Counted from the first letter of the stretch, positions 47,029 to 56,222 are shown. The stretch is 64,000 nucleotides of DNA from Halocatena pleomorpha (GCF_003862495.1 NZ_RRCH01000008.1:34838-98837), one strand, 5' to 3'. Made by a program: numbers and translations. The notes: a model not told the origin generated them from the sequence alone.

Positions 47029-48083
47029 TGCAGTTGTACGACGTTGTGAAGCCGATTTTCTTCCGACTCCCTCCAGAGACAGCCCACGGCATCGTTCACT
47101 CGATGCTCAGGGCCACACAGAAAAGTGGGATCGATCGAACGCTGGCAGAGCACTACCGGGTAGCCGACCCCTGCCTTTCCTCAACGGTGTTCGGCATCGA
47201 CGTTCCGAATCCGGTCGGCGTCGCCGCAGGCTTCGACAAAAACGCCGAAGCGCCGTCAGCGCTTTCGGGTCTCGGTTTCGGACACGTCGAAATCGGGGGC
47301 GTTACGGCCGAGCGTCAGCCGGGAAATCCCAGGCCTCGGTTGTTCCGGCTACCAGCAGACCGAGCACTCATCAATCGGATGGGGTTCAACAACCACGGTG
47401 CGGACGCAGTCGGTGCACGTCTCGCGCGGACGCGCGTGGACGTTCCTGTGGGAGTAAACATCGGAAAGTCGAAGTCGACACCGCTGTCAGAAGCCGCCGA
47501 GGATTATCTGTACACCTACAGGCGTGTTGAATCGAGTGGTGATTACTTCGTGGTCAACGTGTCGAGTCCGAACACGCCAGGGTTGCGCGAACTACAAAAC
47601 CGGGAACACCTTGAGGAAATTCTCGGTACACTCAAAGACGCTGGTGCGTCGCCACTGCTCGTGAAGCTCTCACCAGATCTCACCGACGAAGCGACCGAAG
47701 CGGCGCTAGCCGTTGTGGATGCTCTCGATCTGGACGGCGTGATCACGACGAACACGACGACTGAGCGGCCCAGCTCATTGGAGAGCATCAACCGCGCAGA
47801 AGCCGGTGGCCTGTCCGGTGATCCGATCGAAGAACGCGCAACGCGCGCGGTCCGGTTCGTCGCAGAACGGACTGATGTTCCCGTGATCGGCGTTGGGGGT
47901 GTGTCGGACGCAGCGGGAGCATACGCGAAGATCCGGGCCGGAGCGTCGCTGGTCCAGTTGTACACCGGACTCATCTACGAAGGGCCGACGATCGCCCGCG
48001 ACATCAATCGCGGACTGTTGGAACTGTTAGAACGGGACGGCTTCGACTCGATCGAGGAGGCGATCGGAGTGGATTTGGAGTGA
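47028..48083 (+). CDS. pyrD: Quinone-dependent dihydroorotate dehydrogenase
   Basis: This class 2 enzyme oxidises dihydroorotate to orotate in pyrimidine synthesis, passing electrons to membrane quinone through FMN. The N-terminal helices (MQLYDVVKPIFFRLPPETAH) form the membrane-facing domain of class 2. Then come PVGVAAGFDKNAEAPSAL, LINRMGFNNHGADAV, and NVSSPNTPGLRELQ with the catalytic Ser that marks class 2. FMN-binding GVGGVSDAAGAYAKIRAGAS is near the end. Length is 351 residues. Confidence 0.95.
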   Translation: MQLYDVVKPIFFRLPPETAHGIVHSMLRATQKSGIDRTLAEHYRVADPCLSSTVFGIDVPNPVGVAAGFDKNAEAPSALSGLGFGHVEIGGVTAERQPGNPRPRLFRLPADRALINRMGFNNHGADAVGARLARTRVDVPVGVNIGKSKSTPLSEAAEDYLYTYRRVESSGDYFVVNVSSPNTPGLRELQNREHLEEILGTLKDAGASPLLVKLSPDLTDEATEAALAVVDALDLDGVITTNTTTERPSSLESINRAEAGGLSGDPIEERATRAVRFVAERTDVPVIGVGGVSDAAGAYAKIRAGASLVQLYTGLIYEGPTIARDINRGLLELLERDGFDSIEEAIGVDLE

Positions 48084-48099
48084 AGCGAGAGCAAACAGA

Positions 48100-48504
48100 T
48101 CATTCCTCCTCCGACGTCGGCTCCAGTGAAAGCCGCTCTAACCCCACGGCGTCGTAGTCTCGTTCACTAGTCAGAACACTCTCACCCCTGGTAGCGACGA
48201 TACCAGCGTGGAGCGCATCGAATGGGATCAAGTGGTACTCATCGATGAACGCTGCTCCAGCGAGAACGACATCCTCGTGCGCTTTTGGAACAATCGGAAC
48301 GAGTTCTAGAAGGTTGGAAATCGCTCGCGGAGCGTCGATGTCGTATGACACTGTGTCACGATCGCAAAACAATACAAGAACTTCGGCGTAGGCGAGAATC
48401 GACGTGTGAATGTTGTCGTGCTCTTTGAGGGCGCTGAGAGCCGGTTCACGGAGCCAATCCTCGTTCTTTACCAACGCAACGAGAACATCCGTTTCGACGT
48501 ACAT
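48100..48504 (-). CDS. vapC: PIN-domain toxin (VapC type)
   Basis: The 134-residue PIN-domain ribonuclease has acidic residues at the expected places: Asp6 in YVETDVLVALVK, Glu in the ILAYAEVLVLF helix, and Asp in FDALHAGIVA, with a closing SERDYDAVG. VapC proteins cleave RNA and are held in check by a VapB antitoxin. The antitoxin gene directly upstream (48508-48789) is disrupted, so this toxin may be unregulated or itself weakened; no inactivating change is visible in it. Confidence 0.85.
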   Translation of the reverse strand: MYVETDVLVALVKNEDWLREPALSALKEHDNIHTSILAYAEVLVLFCDRDTVSYDIDAPRAISNLLELVPIVPKAHEDVVLAGAAFIDEYHLIPFDALHAGIVATRGESVLTSERDYDAVGLERLSLEPTSEEE

Positions 48505-48507
48505 AGC

Positions 48508-48789
48508 TCAGTCCTTACTATTCCGTGACCGACGATCGGTCTCGTCTTGTATCTCCTGTGTGGTGGACTTGCGCGCGTCCGCTTTCAGTTCGTCCGCTTT
48601 CAGTTCGTCCACGTCCATCCGTCGAACGCGTCTCCGACGGCAGCACGAATCCCTTCCAACGGATCATCGTCAACGGGAAAGAGGGCGACGTGGCTGGGAA
48701 GTTCGACGATGCGATACCGAATCACCGAACCGCTCTCGGACGTCTTTCGGGAGGGAGAGTCGTCCCCGTTCGTCCGTGGACTTCGACAC
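48508..48789 (-). pseudogene. VapB-type antitoxin gene with two frame breaks
   Basis: Three segments in two frames line up as one AbrB-type antitoxin. The first is VSKSTDERGRLSLPKDVRER FGD (GTG start at 48789), then after one extra base RYRIVELPSHVALFPVDDD and PLEGIRAAVGDAFDG, then back to the first frame as MDVDELKADELKADARKS and on to a stop 4 bp before vapC. The frame changes lie near 48720 and 48620. Either the antitoxin is dead or the assembly has two indel errors. Confidence 0.7.
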
Positions 48790-48884
48790 GGTGTCTCTGA
48801 GTTAGACGTGAATATACTATATCTCTCCCGTATATTCATCTGTATTCCCGTTCGAGCACTACCGACCCGGAACGCGCCTTCTTA

Positions 48885-50594
48885 TCACTCGATCACTGCC
48901 AGGTCGAACTCGAAGGCGGCGACAGGCAGTTCGAGATCGTGTTCGACGAGCACCGAGGGATGGATCTCTCCGATGATTCCGGCGCGTTCCCCATCGAGCA
49001 CCACTGCAGCAGTGCGTCCATCGATGAAGCTGGGATGGGCAGTGGGTGGGGTTTCGAGCGCCACGCCGAACGCGTCAGCGACCGCTTGAAGACGGGCTTT
49101 TGCGTCCTCGTAGCTGGCGTCGGTACGCGCAAGGACCGCTGCGGCAGTCCGGCGTTCGTGGACCTTCGTCTGTTCACGCTCGTCCACGGAGGCAGACAGT
49201 CCGATCTCGGAGAGGTCCTGGGGATAACTCCGGTGAGTGTTGTTTTCGAGCACCATCAGAAGCGATGGAAGCGCCCACGTTCGAACGATGGTGTACTCCT
49301 CGCTGTACGGTTCCATGATCGTCGGCGGTCGACTGACACCGAAGGCGTCGCTGTCAGCGGGATCGCTCTCCACGTTCATCCGGTCGAAACACTCCTGTTC
49401 GCTTGAGAGGTGGAAGTTCAGCATATCCTCAAAGCCCAGTCCGACGAGCACGTCACGAACTGCGTCCTCGCGTCGTGTACGGTCGTGACAGCCGCCAATG
49501 GTGCTCACGTCGGGATAACGGGGTTCGAGATCGTTGAAGCCGTAGGCCCGACCGATGTCGTCGACGATGTCGATCGCGTGGAGCACGTCAACCCGATACG
49601 GCGGAACAGCGACCTCGTAAGTCCGGTCGTCGTCAACATCGGCGTCAAGCCCGGCGCGTTCAAGGTAGTCGATCACGCTGTCGGTGCTGAGATCGCTTCC
49701 GAGCACCGACTCGATACGTTCGTGAGAGACTGTTTTGTGTGTCACTGAAAGATCCGGACGGTCAAGCTGGCGATCAGGATAATCGACAGTAACCCGTTCG
49801 ACACGGCCACCACGCGCATCAAGCGCGTAGCAGATGATGGTACACATCTTATCGATCGTCCATTGGTCGGTCCCGGTCAGTTCAATGAACAGATCGCGGG
49901 AATCGGTCGAGACCTCCGTCCGTCTGCCGTTAATCACTGGCGGGAACGAGAACAGCCCGATGTCGTCGTAAATCGCAGGGTATCGTTCGTACTCCGCAAC
50001 GAGACCGGCATACGTCTGGCCGGTCGGATGCTCCGAAAGCACGTCTGCAGGCGTGAGTTCGGCGTCGCTATCCAACGGAACGAATCGGTCACCATCAGGT
50101 GCGACGCCTCGATACGTGATCGACTTCGCGCGATCGTCGCTGCCACGGTGTCCTTTGAGCATCGTGAGATCGTGGACACCGATCGCTCCTTTCGCGCGTT
50201 GACGGCCCATCGTCGCATGGAGTTTCTCCTGCAGTTGGATGAGCGACTGGAGTTCACCCTCGTTCATGTCGAGTCCACGGACGACCGCACCGGTCACGTA
50301 CGGCCGCTCGTCGGGGACAGACTCCTCAACCTCGATGACCCACTCGGGATCGTTGGTGGTCGGGACGTACACGCCTCGATCGTGGCCGTACTGGTACCGA
50401 AGCGAGCGCGCGACGCCCTCGACGCTGAGCCGGTCGAGTCGGTCAGGAGCGAACTCGAACTGGAGTGCACCTTCCTCGGTTTCTCCCTCGAACTCCAACC
50501 CCAATGCGAACAGATCGCGCTTCAGTTCGTCGTCATCTTTCTCGGTCGCGGCAAGCTGGCGGAGTTCGTCGGTGTCGATATCAACAACGGGCAT
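48885..50594 (-). CDS. pheT: Phenylalanine-tRNA ligase beta subunit
   Basis: PheT pairs with PheS as an (alpha-beta)2 enzyme that charges tRNA-Phe. The 569-residue archaeal-type protein has the B3/B4 editing-domain region (VRGLDMNEGELQSLIQLQEK, VPLDSDAELTPADVLSEHPT), the B5 domain (TDSVIDYLERAGLDADVDD) with PPYRVDVLHAIDIVDDIGRA, and the inactive synthetase-like C-terminal domain. It starts at ATG 50594 (MPVVDIDTDELRQLAATEKD). It lies 225 bp downstream of pheS, with a cluster of palindromes between them. Confidence 0.95.
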   Translation of the reverse strand: MPVVDIDTDELRQLAATEKDDDELKRDLFALGLEFEGETEEGALQFEFAPDRLDRLSVEGVARSLRYQYGHDRGVYVPTTNDPEWVIEVEESVPDERPYVTGAVVRGLDMNEGELQSLIQLQEKLHATMGRQRAKGAIGVHDLTMLKGHRGSDDRAKSITYRGVAPDGDRFVPLDSDAELTPADVLSEHPTGQTYAGLVAEYERYPAIYDDIGLFSFPPVINGRRTEVSTDSRDLFIELTGTDQWTIDKMCTIICYALDARGGRVERVTVDYPDRQLDRPDLSVTHKTVSHERIESVLGSDLSTDSVIDYLERAGLDADVDDDRTYEVAVPPYRVDVLHAIDIVDDIGRAYGFNDLEPRYPDVSTIGGCHDRTRREDAVRDVLVGLGFEDMLNFHLSSEQECFDRMNVESDPADSDAFGVSRPPTIMEPYSEEYTIVRTWALPSLLMVLENNTHRSYPQDLSEIGLSASVDEREQTKVHERRTAAAVLARTDASYEDAKARLQAVADAFGVALETPPTAHPSFIDGRTAAVVLDGERAGIIGEIHPSVLVEHDLELPVAAFEFDLAVIE

Positions 50595-50673
50595 CAGTAC
50601 GTCCCCTCCGTGCAGTTACTCACTGCAAGCGGTTGCTGTGTGGTGGCAGTTCGGACCATTACACTCTCCGCGA

Positions 50674-50805
50674 ACGAAGTCCTCGAAAACGCAACGCGTT
50701 TTCGGGAGCGCGAAAATCTCTGATTTTCGCAGCCGGAGCGGAGTGAGCGGCCTTTTTTGGTCCAGATTTTTTGCACGAGCGGTAGCTCTGCTACCCGAGT
50801 GGAAA
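50674..50805. repeat. Cluster of palindromes between pheS and pheT
   Basis: Successive inverted repeats occur here: CGAAAACGC/GCGTTTTCG, GCGAAAATC/GATTTTCGC, GGAGC/GTGAGCGG-type, and CGGTAGC/GCTACCCG, with T-rich runs between. Layout and the gcagcc linker recall the array at 15689-15848. They may attenuate or process the pheST transcript. Confidence 0.6.
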
Positions 50806-50819
50806 AAAGGTGGTGCATA

Positions 50820-52331
50820 TTAGTACGTCACCTCCGCTGTCCGCAGGAATTCAAGATCAGTGAGCGTTCCGTGGAGGTCTCGAATGTCCTCAGCACCGGT
50901 GATGAGCATTGCGAGCCGTTCGAGCGCGAGTCCCCACGCCATCACGTCACAGTCCACGCCAAGCGGTTCGAGCACTTCCGGACGGAACAGCCCGCTGTTG
51001 CCGATCTCGATGAGTTCCCCTGTCGTCGGATGACGACCGAATAGCTCGAAACTCGGCTCCGTGTAGGGATTGTAATGCGGCTTGAATCGGATGTCAGTGA
51101 TCCCGAACTGTTGATAGAACTCCGTGAACGTGCCCATCAAATCACGCACGGACAACTCGTCAGCCATCACCCATCCCTCTATCTGGAAGAATTCTAACAG
51201 ATGGGTTGCGTCGAGCGTGTCGTTTCGGTACGCCTTTTCGACGCTGAAATACCGCTGTGGCGGTTCGAGATCACCAGCCTCCTCGCCGGCGAGATATCGC
51301 ATCGATAGCGATGTCGTGTGGCCGCGCAGCGCGAGTTCGCGCGCGAAGTCCTCGTCCCACGGGGAGTGGTACCCCTCGCTCTCCCCGCTGACGCCGGTTC
51401 GGTGGGCGTCACGAACACGGTCAACCAACTCGTCTGGGAGATCGTCGATACGCTCGGGATCCGACAACGCGAATCGATCCCAGTGGGTGCGTGCGGGGTG
51501 GTCCTGGGGCATGAACAGCGCGTCGTTGATCCAGAAATCCGCGTCCGCGTGCGGGCCGTCCATTTCGTTGAACCCCATGCCAACGAGCACGCGCTTAACG
51601 CGGTTTGCGATCCGACGCAGCACGTGCGTTCGACCGCCGTGGATCGTCTCGGTGTCGGCCGCGACATTGTACTCCGCAAAGTCGACATCCTGCCACTCCC
51701 CGCTTGTAAGCAGTTCGGGCGTAAGTTGTCCGACGGTGTCAGCCACGTCGACGCCTTCCATGAGCGCAGTCACGCCGTCGTCGGTGAGCGTGACCGATCT
51801 GGCTGTGGTTTCCTCGCGCACGAGGAGTTCCCGACGTTCTAACGACGCCAGTACGTCCGTCGAGAACGCAGCGTCGGCATCCGAATCGATCGCTGACAGC
51901 GCTGCGGCTTCGGCATCCGAATCGGGGTCCTGATCAGGATCGATCGAAACGGAGCCGCTTTCGATTTCGCCGTATCCTTTACGAGCGAAGTTCGACAGCG
52001 CGATCTCAACCGCCGAGCCGTCGAGATCCGCCGGATCGAGCAACTCACCGATCGAAACCGGTGCGTTCTCGGCACCGTGTTCGATGGCGGCCCGATAGAG
52101 TCGAACTTCGGGCAGTCCGTGTTCAACATACTGCTCGCCTTCCTCGGTCAGAGTGACGGATTCGGTCGTCTCCTCGGTCACGTCGAGTAGACTCGCGTCA
52201 GCGAGTTCAAACGCCGCGCGGGTGATAGCCGTCTCGTTCTCGTCCGTTTCAGCCGCAATCGTGGAGATCAGTCGTGGTTCGGTCGCGCTCGCCGCTTCGA
52301 GTACGGCGACTTGGGTTCGTGGGAGTTTCAT
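50820..52331 (-). CDS. pheS: Phenylalanine-tRNA ligase alpha subunit
   Basis: This is the catalytic alpha subunit, 503 residues from ATG 52331 (MKLPRTQVAVLEAASATEPR). Residues 1-180 are winged-helix domains typical of archaeal/eukaryotic PheS. Class II motifs follow: motif 2 around YFSVEKAYRNDTLDATHLLE with FFQIEGWVM, and motif 3 MAWGLALERLAMLITG, with the Phe-pocket segment GNSGLFRPEVLEPLG. The longer open frame upstream lacks family features. It is co-directional with pheT and presumably co-transcribed. Confidence 0.95.
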   Translation of the reverse strand: MKLPRTQVAVLEAASATEPRLISTIAAETDENETAITRAAFELADASLLDVTEETTESVTLTEEGEQYVEHGLPEVRLYRAAIEHGAENAPVSIGELLDPADLDGSAVEIALSNFARKGYGEIESGSVSIDPDQDPDSDAEAAALSAIDSDADAAFSTDVLASLERRELLVREETTARSVTLTDDGVTALMEGVDVADTVGQLTPELLTSGEWQDVDFAEYNVAADTETIHGGRTHVLRRIANRVKRVLVGMGFNEMDGPHADADFWINDALFMPQDHPARTHWDRFALSDPERIDDLPDELVDRVRDAHRTGVSGESEGYHSPWDEDFARELALRGHTTSLSMRYLAGEEAGDLEPPQRYFSVEKAYRNDTLDATHLLEFFQIEGWVMADELSVRDLMGTFTEFYQQFGITDIRFKPHYNPYTEPSFELFGRHPTTGELIEIGNSGLFRPEVLEPLGVDCDVMAWGLALERLAMLITGAEDIRDLHGTLTDLEFLRTAEVTY

Positions 52332-52620
52332 GCGTTGTAGTGTCGTGTCGATAATGTCATAGTTAGTGATTCGAAATCGGATCGGCTTCGACCGCGATCC
52401 ACAAGAGGCGTCGGTTTCAGGACGCGTCGCGTTTCCGCTCGGCGCCGCTCCACCGCCGCCTACGCGGGAAAAAAGCGGCCCCCAAATCACCGCGCGCTTG
52501 CCACCCGATAACGGGATACACTGGCAGGGGGTTCGACGCCATACGCGCCCTTGAACCACGAATACTGAAAAACGTTCTGGGTCGAAGTGCCGGAACGCTC
52601 ACAGAGGGCGTGAGACAACC

Positions 52621-53304
52621 CTACTCGTCATTAGAGAGCCATGTTTCGGGCATTTGAATGACGTAGTGGCCGTTCTCTTGGAGAGCAATGATGTACTCCT
52701 CGCGGTCGTACAGTTCCATCAAATTGAGTTCGTACTGACCGGGTTCGAGGATTTTGATCGATTCGAACTGATCGTTGAGTTCCGACCGAAGTTCCGCGAG
52801 GTCAGGGTGTTCGCCAGTCGGTTCACGGACAACACGACCGGTAGGTGAGGGCCGATCAGAAGACGAAGGTGAAGAATCAGACGGCGGGAGATCGGTGCGT
52901 GTGTGAGCGGGGAGACTGTCCGGAGAAACGAACTCGGATCGAGCGGTCGCTTGGGCTGAATCTTCTTCCTCTTCGGAGGGGGAAGGATCGGAAGAATTGA
53001 TGACATCGGCGTCTCGACCGTCGTCAGTGCGTGCCGGTCGTTCTTCGGGGGTCGTCGGATCTGAGGGACCACTCGCGGAGTCGTTCGACATCAGTTCACG
53101 AACGATCGAAGTCGCACGGCCGACGCGCCCACCGACGTTCCCACTAGGGGGATCCGGCGGCTCCTCGGCTGCTGGAACGTCGCCATCGTCCACGCCGTCC
53201 GGTTGGAACTGAAACGTCGTTCCTCCACACTCCGGACAGCCCGAAAGCATCTCCTTCGAACCATCTCCAAACGCACAGCCGCAGTTAGTACACTGATGTG
53301 GCAT
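52621..53304 (-). CDS. oapC: Origin-associated Zn-ribbon protein OapC
   Basis: This 227-residue protein has an N-terminal zinc ribbon (CTNCGC at residues 5-10, CPECGG at about 23-28), a long disordered acidic Ser/Pro linker, and a conserved C-terminal segment (FESIKILEPGQYELNLMELY, EEYIIALQENGHYVIQMPE). It is the third gene after oapA and oapB beside orc1 and the origin, the arrangement known as oapABC in haloarchaea. Its molecular role is unknown. It starts at ATG 53304, 14 bp after oapB. Confidence 0.85.
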   Translation of the reverse strand: MPHQCTNCGCAFGDGSKEMLSGCPECGGTTFQFQPDGVDDGDVPAAEEPPDPPSGNVGGRVGRATSIVRELMSNDSASGPSDPTTPEERPARTDDGRDADVINSSDPSPSEEEEDSAQATARSEFVSPDSLPAHTRTDLPPSDSSPSSSDRPSPTGRVVREPTGEHPDLAELRSELNDQFESIKILEPGQYELNLMELYDREEYIIALQENGHYVIQMPETWLSNDE

Positions 53305-53318
53305 TGGCGCTCGATTCG

Positions 53319-53702
53319 TTACTGTGTTACAAGTGCTCGAATCAAGTTTTCATCCTTGTGAAGCGTCTCGATGCGGTTGGCTGGACCGATAACGGTCAGT
53401 TTATTCGGAGGATCGCGGCCAAAGAGCCGACTGAAAAATCCGGGATTCGAGTCCTGTTGCGGATAGCTTTCAATTTCGATACCAGTAAATTCGTCGGGAC
53501 TGATCTCGTTCATCGTCACCTCAATGAGTTTGGATTCCTCCTCCGGTGAGAGACCTTCCTCAAGAATGACGATGTTTCCCTCCCGAACGCCATCGAGAAT
53601 GAGACGGATCTTCTCCATACTCCGAAGATTCTGCATCCGCTCACGGCTCACGAGGTCGATCTGCACACCATCGTCCGTCGTTATATCAACCATCTGATTC
53701 AC
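53319..53702 (-). CDS. oapB: Origin-associated DUF2073 protein OapB
   Basis: This protein of about 124-127 residues has the DUF2073 pattern: VQIDLVSRERMQNLRSMEKI, VREGNIVILEEGLSPEEESK and EFTGIEIESYP, ending in NKLTVIGPANRIETLHKDEN. OapB is known to bind RNA and occurs with the OapA GTPase and OapC at haloarchaeal origins. The start is GTG 53702, which overlaps the oapA stop, or ATG 53693 (MVDITTDDG). Confidence 0.85.
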   Translation of the reverse strand: MNQMVDITTDDGVQIDLVSRERMQNLRSMEKIRLILDGVREGNIVILEEGLSPEEESKLIEVTMNEISPDEFTGIEIESYPQQDSNPGFFSRLFGRDPPNKLTVIGPANRIETLHKDENLIRALVTQ

Positions 53703-54952
53703 CCGAAATGGTTCGCGATTTTATCGTACACTTGCTCCATATTATCCCCTTCGAGGGCAGATAGCGGCACTACCTCGTGTTGTGGAAACGCGTTTGCGAT
53801 GCGTTGGACGCTCGCGTCATCCAGATCGATCTTGTTGGCGAAGATCAACACCGGCAGGTCACGACTCTCGATGATTCCGACGAGCATCGTGTTGACCTGT
53901 GTGAACGGATCAGTTGTACTGTCGAGCACGTAGACGACGCCGTCCACATCCTCTCGAAGCCAGTGCATCGCTTCTGCAACGCCTTCGGTTGCTTCTCGGG
54001 ACCGGCGCACGGCGTCCTCTTTGGTCATGTCGTGTTCGAGGAACTCGTTGTAATCGACCTTCGTGGTCACCCCCGGTGTGTCAACGATATCGATGGTAAC
54101 AGCCGATCCGTTCCGTTCGATCTCGACGTTCTCTTTCCGACGTGCTCGGCGGGTTTCGTGCGGAACGTGGCTCTCGGGACCGACCGCGTCGCCCGTCCAA
54201 TCCCGCGCAACGCGGTTTGCGAGCGTCGTGTTGTGAACAACGAGGCCGTCTGATGTTGTGAACGTGTGATGTTCTGGAACAGTAAGATCGTAGATAACAC
54301 CGTCGTACTCAACCGTATCGATCGAAACAACCGGTTCCCACGTAACGTGTTCACGAGGGGCTGTGGCGGTCGGTGGAGACGGAACGACCGTGTGGACACC
54401 TCCGTCGGCTATGAATCGACCGCCGGTCTCGTTTCCTCCTAAACCGGACGACCATCGATCGAGGGGATCGCGAGGAGCGGTAGGGAATCGAGCGACATGA
54501 GAGCCGACTGAAAGTGTTTGGGCCTGCTGTTGAGTTACATGTCCGTCCGATCGGACGATAAACGGATGTTCCGGACTTACAACGACCGAGCTGCCAGAGC
54601 TAGTCTGAACGCGATACATCTCACCCTGGTATCGCTGACGAAACACATGTGAGACGGTTGCCGGAGCGACCGTCAGTTCCTCGGTCAGCGCCGGAACACG
54701 GATGCCCGCCTCCGAACATTCGATCCACCGCTCATGAGGTGAATCACTCACGTCAGGCGCGTCCGGACACGTTGCGCGCGCAGACAAGTAAATATCTTTG
54801 ATCGATCGACGGGCACCGTCCCAGAGCAGGACCTCCTCATCTGCTGCCAGGCATTTTCCCGCGTTTGGCGGCCCGTAGATGCCTATCCGCTTCGGTTCGC
54901 TTCCCGAGAACAGCTTTGAAATGCTGTCTTTGATGCTCGCTATCAGACCCAT
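53699..54952 (-). CDS. oapA: Era-like GTPase OapA interrupted by a mini-intein
   Basis: The open frame encodes 417 residues, but the GTPase is only about 209. The N-terminal extein ends GIYGPPNAGK (residue 33) and the C-terminal extein begins TTLANRVARDW (residue 242), which together restore the P-loop GPPNAGKTTL. Other G motifs follow: VDTPGVTTKVD (G3), FANKIDLDD (G4) and PLSALEGD (G5). The intein occupies 34-241. Unspliced protein has a broken nucleotide site, so activity depends on splicing. OapA heads oapABC and is transcribed away from the origin. Confidence 0.93.
   Translation of the reverse strand: MGLIASIKDSISKLFSGSEPKRIGIYGPPNAGKCLAADEEVLLWDGARRSIKDIYLSARATCPDAPDVSDSPHERWIECSEAGIRVPALTEELTVAPATVSHVFRQRYQGEMYRVQTSSGSSVVVSPEHPFIVRSDGHVTQQQAQTLSVGSHVARFPTAPRDPLDRWSSGLGGNETGGRFIADGGVHTVVPSPPTATAPREHVTWEPVVSIDTVEYDGVIYDLTVPEHHTFTTSDGLVVHNTTLANRVARDWTGDAVGPESHVPHETRRARRKENVEIERNGSAVTIDIVDTPGVTTKVDYNEFLEHDMTKEDAVRRSREATEGVAEAMHWLREDVDGVVYVLDSTTDPFTQVNTMLVGIIESRDLPVLIFANKIDLDDASVQRIANAFPQHEVVPLSALEGDNMEQVYDKIANHFG
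54230..54853 (-). other. Mini-intein in the OapA P-loop
   Basis: This 208-residue intein runs from Cys34 (CLAADEEVLLWDGARRSIKD, block A) to His240-Asn241 (TTSDGLVVHN, block G), with Thr242 as the +1 nucleophile. Block B is SSGSSVVVSPEHPFIV and block F is GVIYDLTVPEHHTF. No LAGLIDADG homing endonuclease is visible; residues 155-200 are a Pro/Gly-rich linker, so it is a mini-intein that can splice but no longer home. Insertion inside the nucleotide-binding loop is typical of inteins in P-loop proteins. Confidence 0.92.
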
Positions 54953-55154
54953 CCTAACGCGCTCCTCCCACGGCCGCCGGCCGTGTATACCCGCAATTCC
55001 CCATCCAATGTACTTAAGCGTGCGTCAGACAACCATATCTTTGTTTTGGTATTGTTTTTGCAACATCTCGTAATAGTATATTTTAACTACAAAAATATTT
55101 ATTACTTGAACGTCTTGACTACTCGACAGTCATAGATTGGTGGTGTGGCCAGCG

Positions 55155-55210
55155 GTGTAGTCGATGATGTAGTCGATGGTGTGGTCGATGGCGTAGTCGG
55201 CAGTGTAATC
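55155..55210 (+). repeat. Tandem 12-bp repeats next to the origin
   Basis: About four and a half copies of a GTGTAGTCGATG-like unit with small changes lie between oapA and the first ORB. Their period of 12 and G/T bias on one strand suggest a simple-sequence or protein-binding array. A short frame through them would be low-complexity and is not called. Confidence 0.6.
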
Positions 55211-55280
55211 GGTAGGAGGTTATCTGTTCTTTATGGATACTGTATAGTTTTCTTATCCCTAAATGATCGTACGATCTCGT

Positions 55281-55310
55281 CACCCCCCCACCCCTTCGTT
55301 TCAACTGGAA
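55281..55310 (-). other. ORB element 1 (inverted)
   Basis: On the minus strand this reads TTCCAGTTGAAACGAAGGGG followed by a G-run, the origin recognition box bound by Orc1/Cdc6. It faces the second ORB across the AT-rich core. Confidence 0.85.
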
Positions 55311-55591
55311 CAGTTAGAGGGAGGGGGGCCTAGACGAAATACCGAAGAAACAGCGACGATAGTAACACTAGAAAAAATAATTCATGTAGTTTATAGTATG
55401 TAATACAAAGAACTAGAACTAGCTAGCGGAACTAGCAAACAAACGACCTAGAAAGAAACTACGAATACAAAGAACAAAATAATTACTTTTTCTTTTTATC
55501 CTACGGATGCATTTCTCACTATGCCCTATTAAATCTTCTGCTACACTAGTACTCGTTCAGTAGTTCTCACTACCCCCTAGACCTTGTATGG

Positions 55592-55621
55592 GTTTCCAGT
55601 TGAAACGAAGGGGTGGGGGGG
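55592..55621 (+). other. ORB element 2
   Basis: TTTCCAGTTGAAACGAAGGG and a following GTGGGGGGG match ORB 1 over nearly 30 bases, in the opposite orientation. The pair flanks the presumed unwinding element. Confidence 0.85.
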
Positions 55622-56190
55622 TTGCTGTAATACCCTCGCTGTAATACCCTCAGATTGTGATCTATAATCAATTTCCATTGTAGTCTCCCGTGCAGTCGTC
55701 CAACAGCTATCTACACAATTATCCACACTGGCATCTACACGATCCGCATTATACGTATCCCACCCACCCTAGAGATGCAGCCACGATTCATTACTCTCTA
55801 TAGATTCATCCATTTCTATCAATTCAAACACACTATTCGGTATTGCTACTTAGTATACCATGCAGTATGCGATACAGTACACCTCCTAGACACCAAACTA
55901 CGCACAACGGGCAAACTCACACAACAGGTGATCACGCCGGATATCGTGAAGAGTAGCAGCAACCACAAAGTTCGTCGCTCGTGTAGAACACAGACACACG
56001 ACAATAGATGACACAGTACGTTACGTCTCATATATCATGTCACACGATCTCATCCGTTCGAACCGCAACGTTTAATGGGAATCTCACCCTCGTGTTCCCC
56101 TGCATCAGGTGGACACGTGGGGAATTTCCCCCCTTCGATACACAGCGCTAAACGCCCGAAATCGATCATTATAACGAATGCGCGGATCTG

Positions 56191-56212
56191 TTCCACTTGA
56201 AATGGAGGGGTG
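56191..56212 (+). other. ORB-like element 3, at the orc1 promoter
   Basis: TTCCACTTGAAATGGAGGGG is a shorter and diverged ORB that ends about 10 bases before the orc1 start. It may let Orc1 repress its own gene. Confidence 0.65.
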
Positions 56213-56222
56213 AACGAAACGA

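Larger units (their letters stand above)
54953..56222. other. Chromosomal replication origin region
   Basis: This AT-rich region of 1270 bp lies between oapA and orc1 and is a standard haloarchaeal origin site. It contains three ORB-type sequences (55281-55310, 55592-55621, 56191-56212), the first two inverted around a very AT-rich core (about 55330-55560) suited to unwinding. Tandem 12-bp repeats (about 55155-55210) and a doubled gctgtaataccctc (about 55624-55652) are also present. No credible gene is inside; open frames there are low-complexity. Confidence 0.85.

Noticed and set aside
48410..49089. Plus-strand frames over vapBC and pheT
   Set aside because: They are shadows of the minus-strand genes with no recognisable product.
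55119..55333. Short frames through the origin repeats
   Set aside because: They translate 12-bp simple repeats into low-complexity Val/Asp or His/Arg strings.
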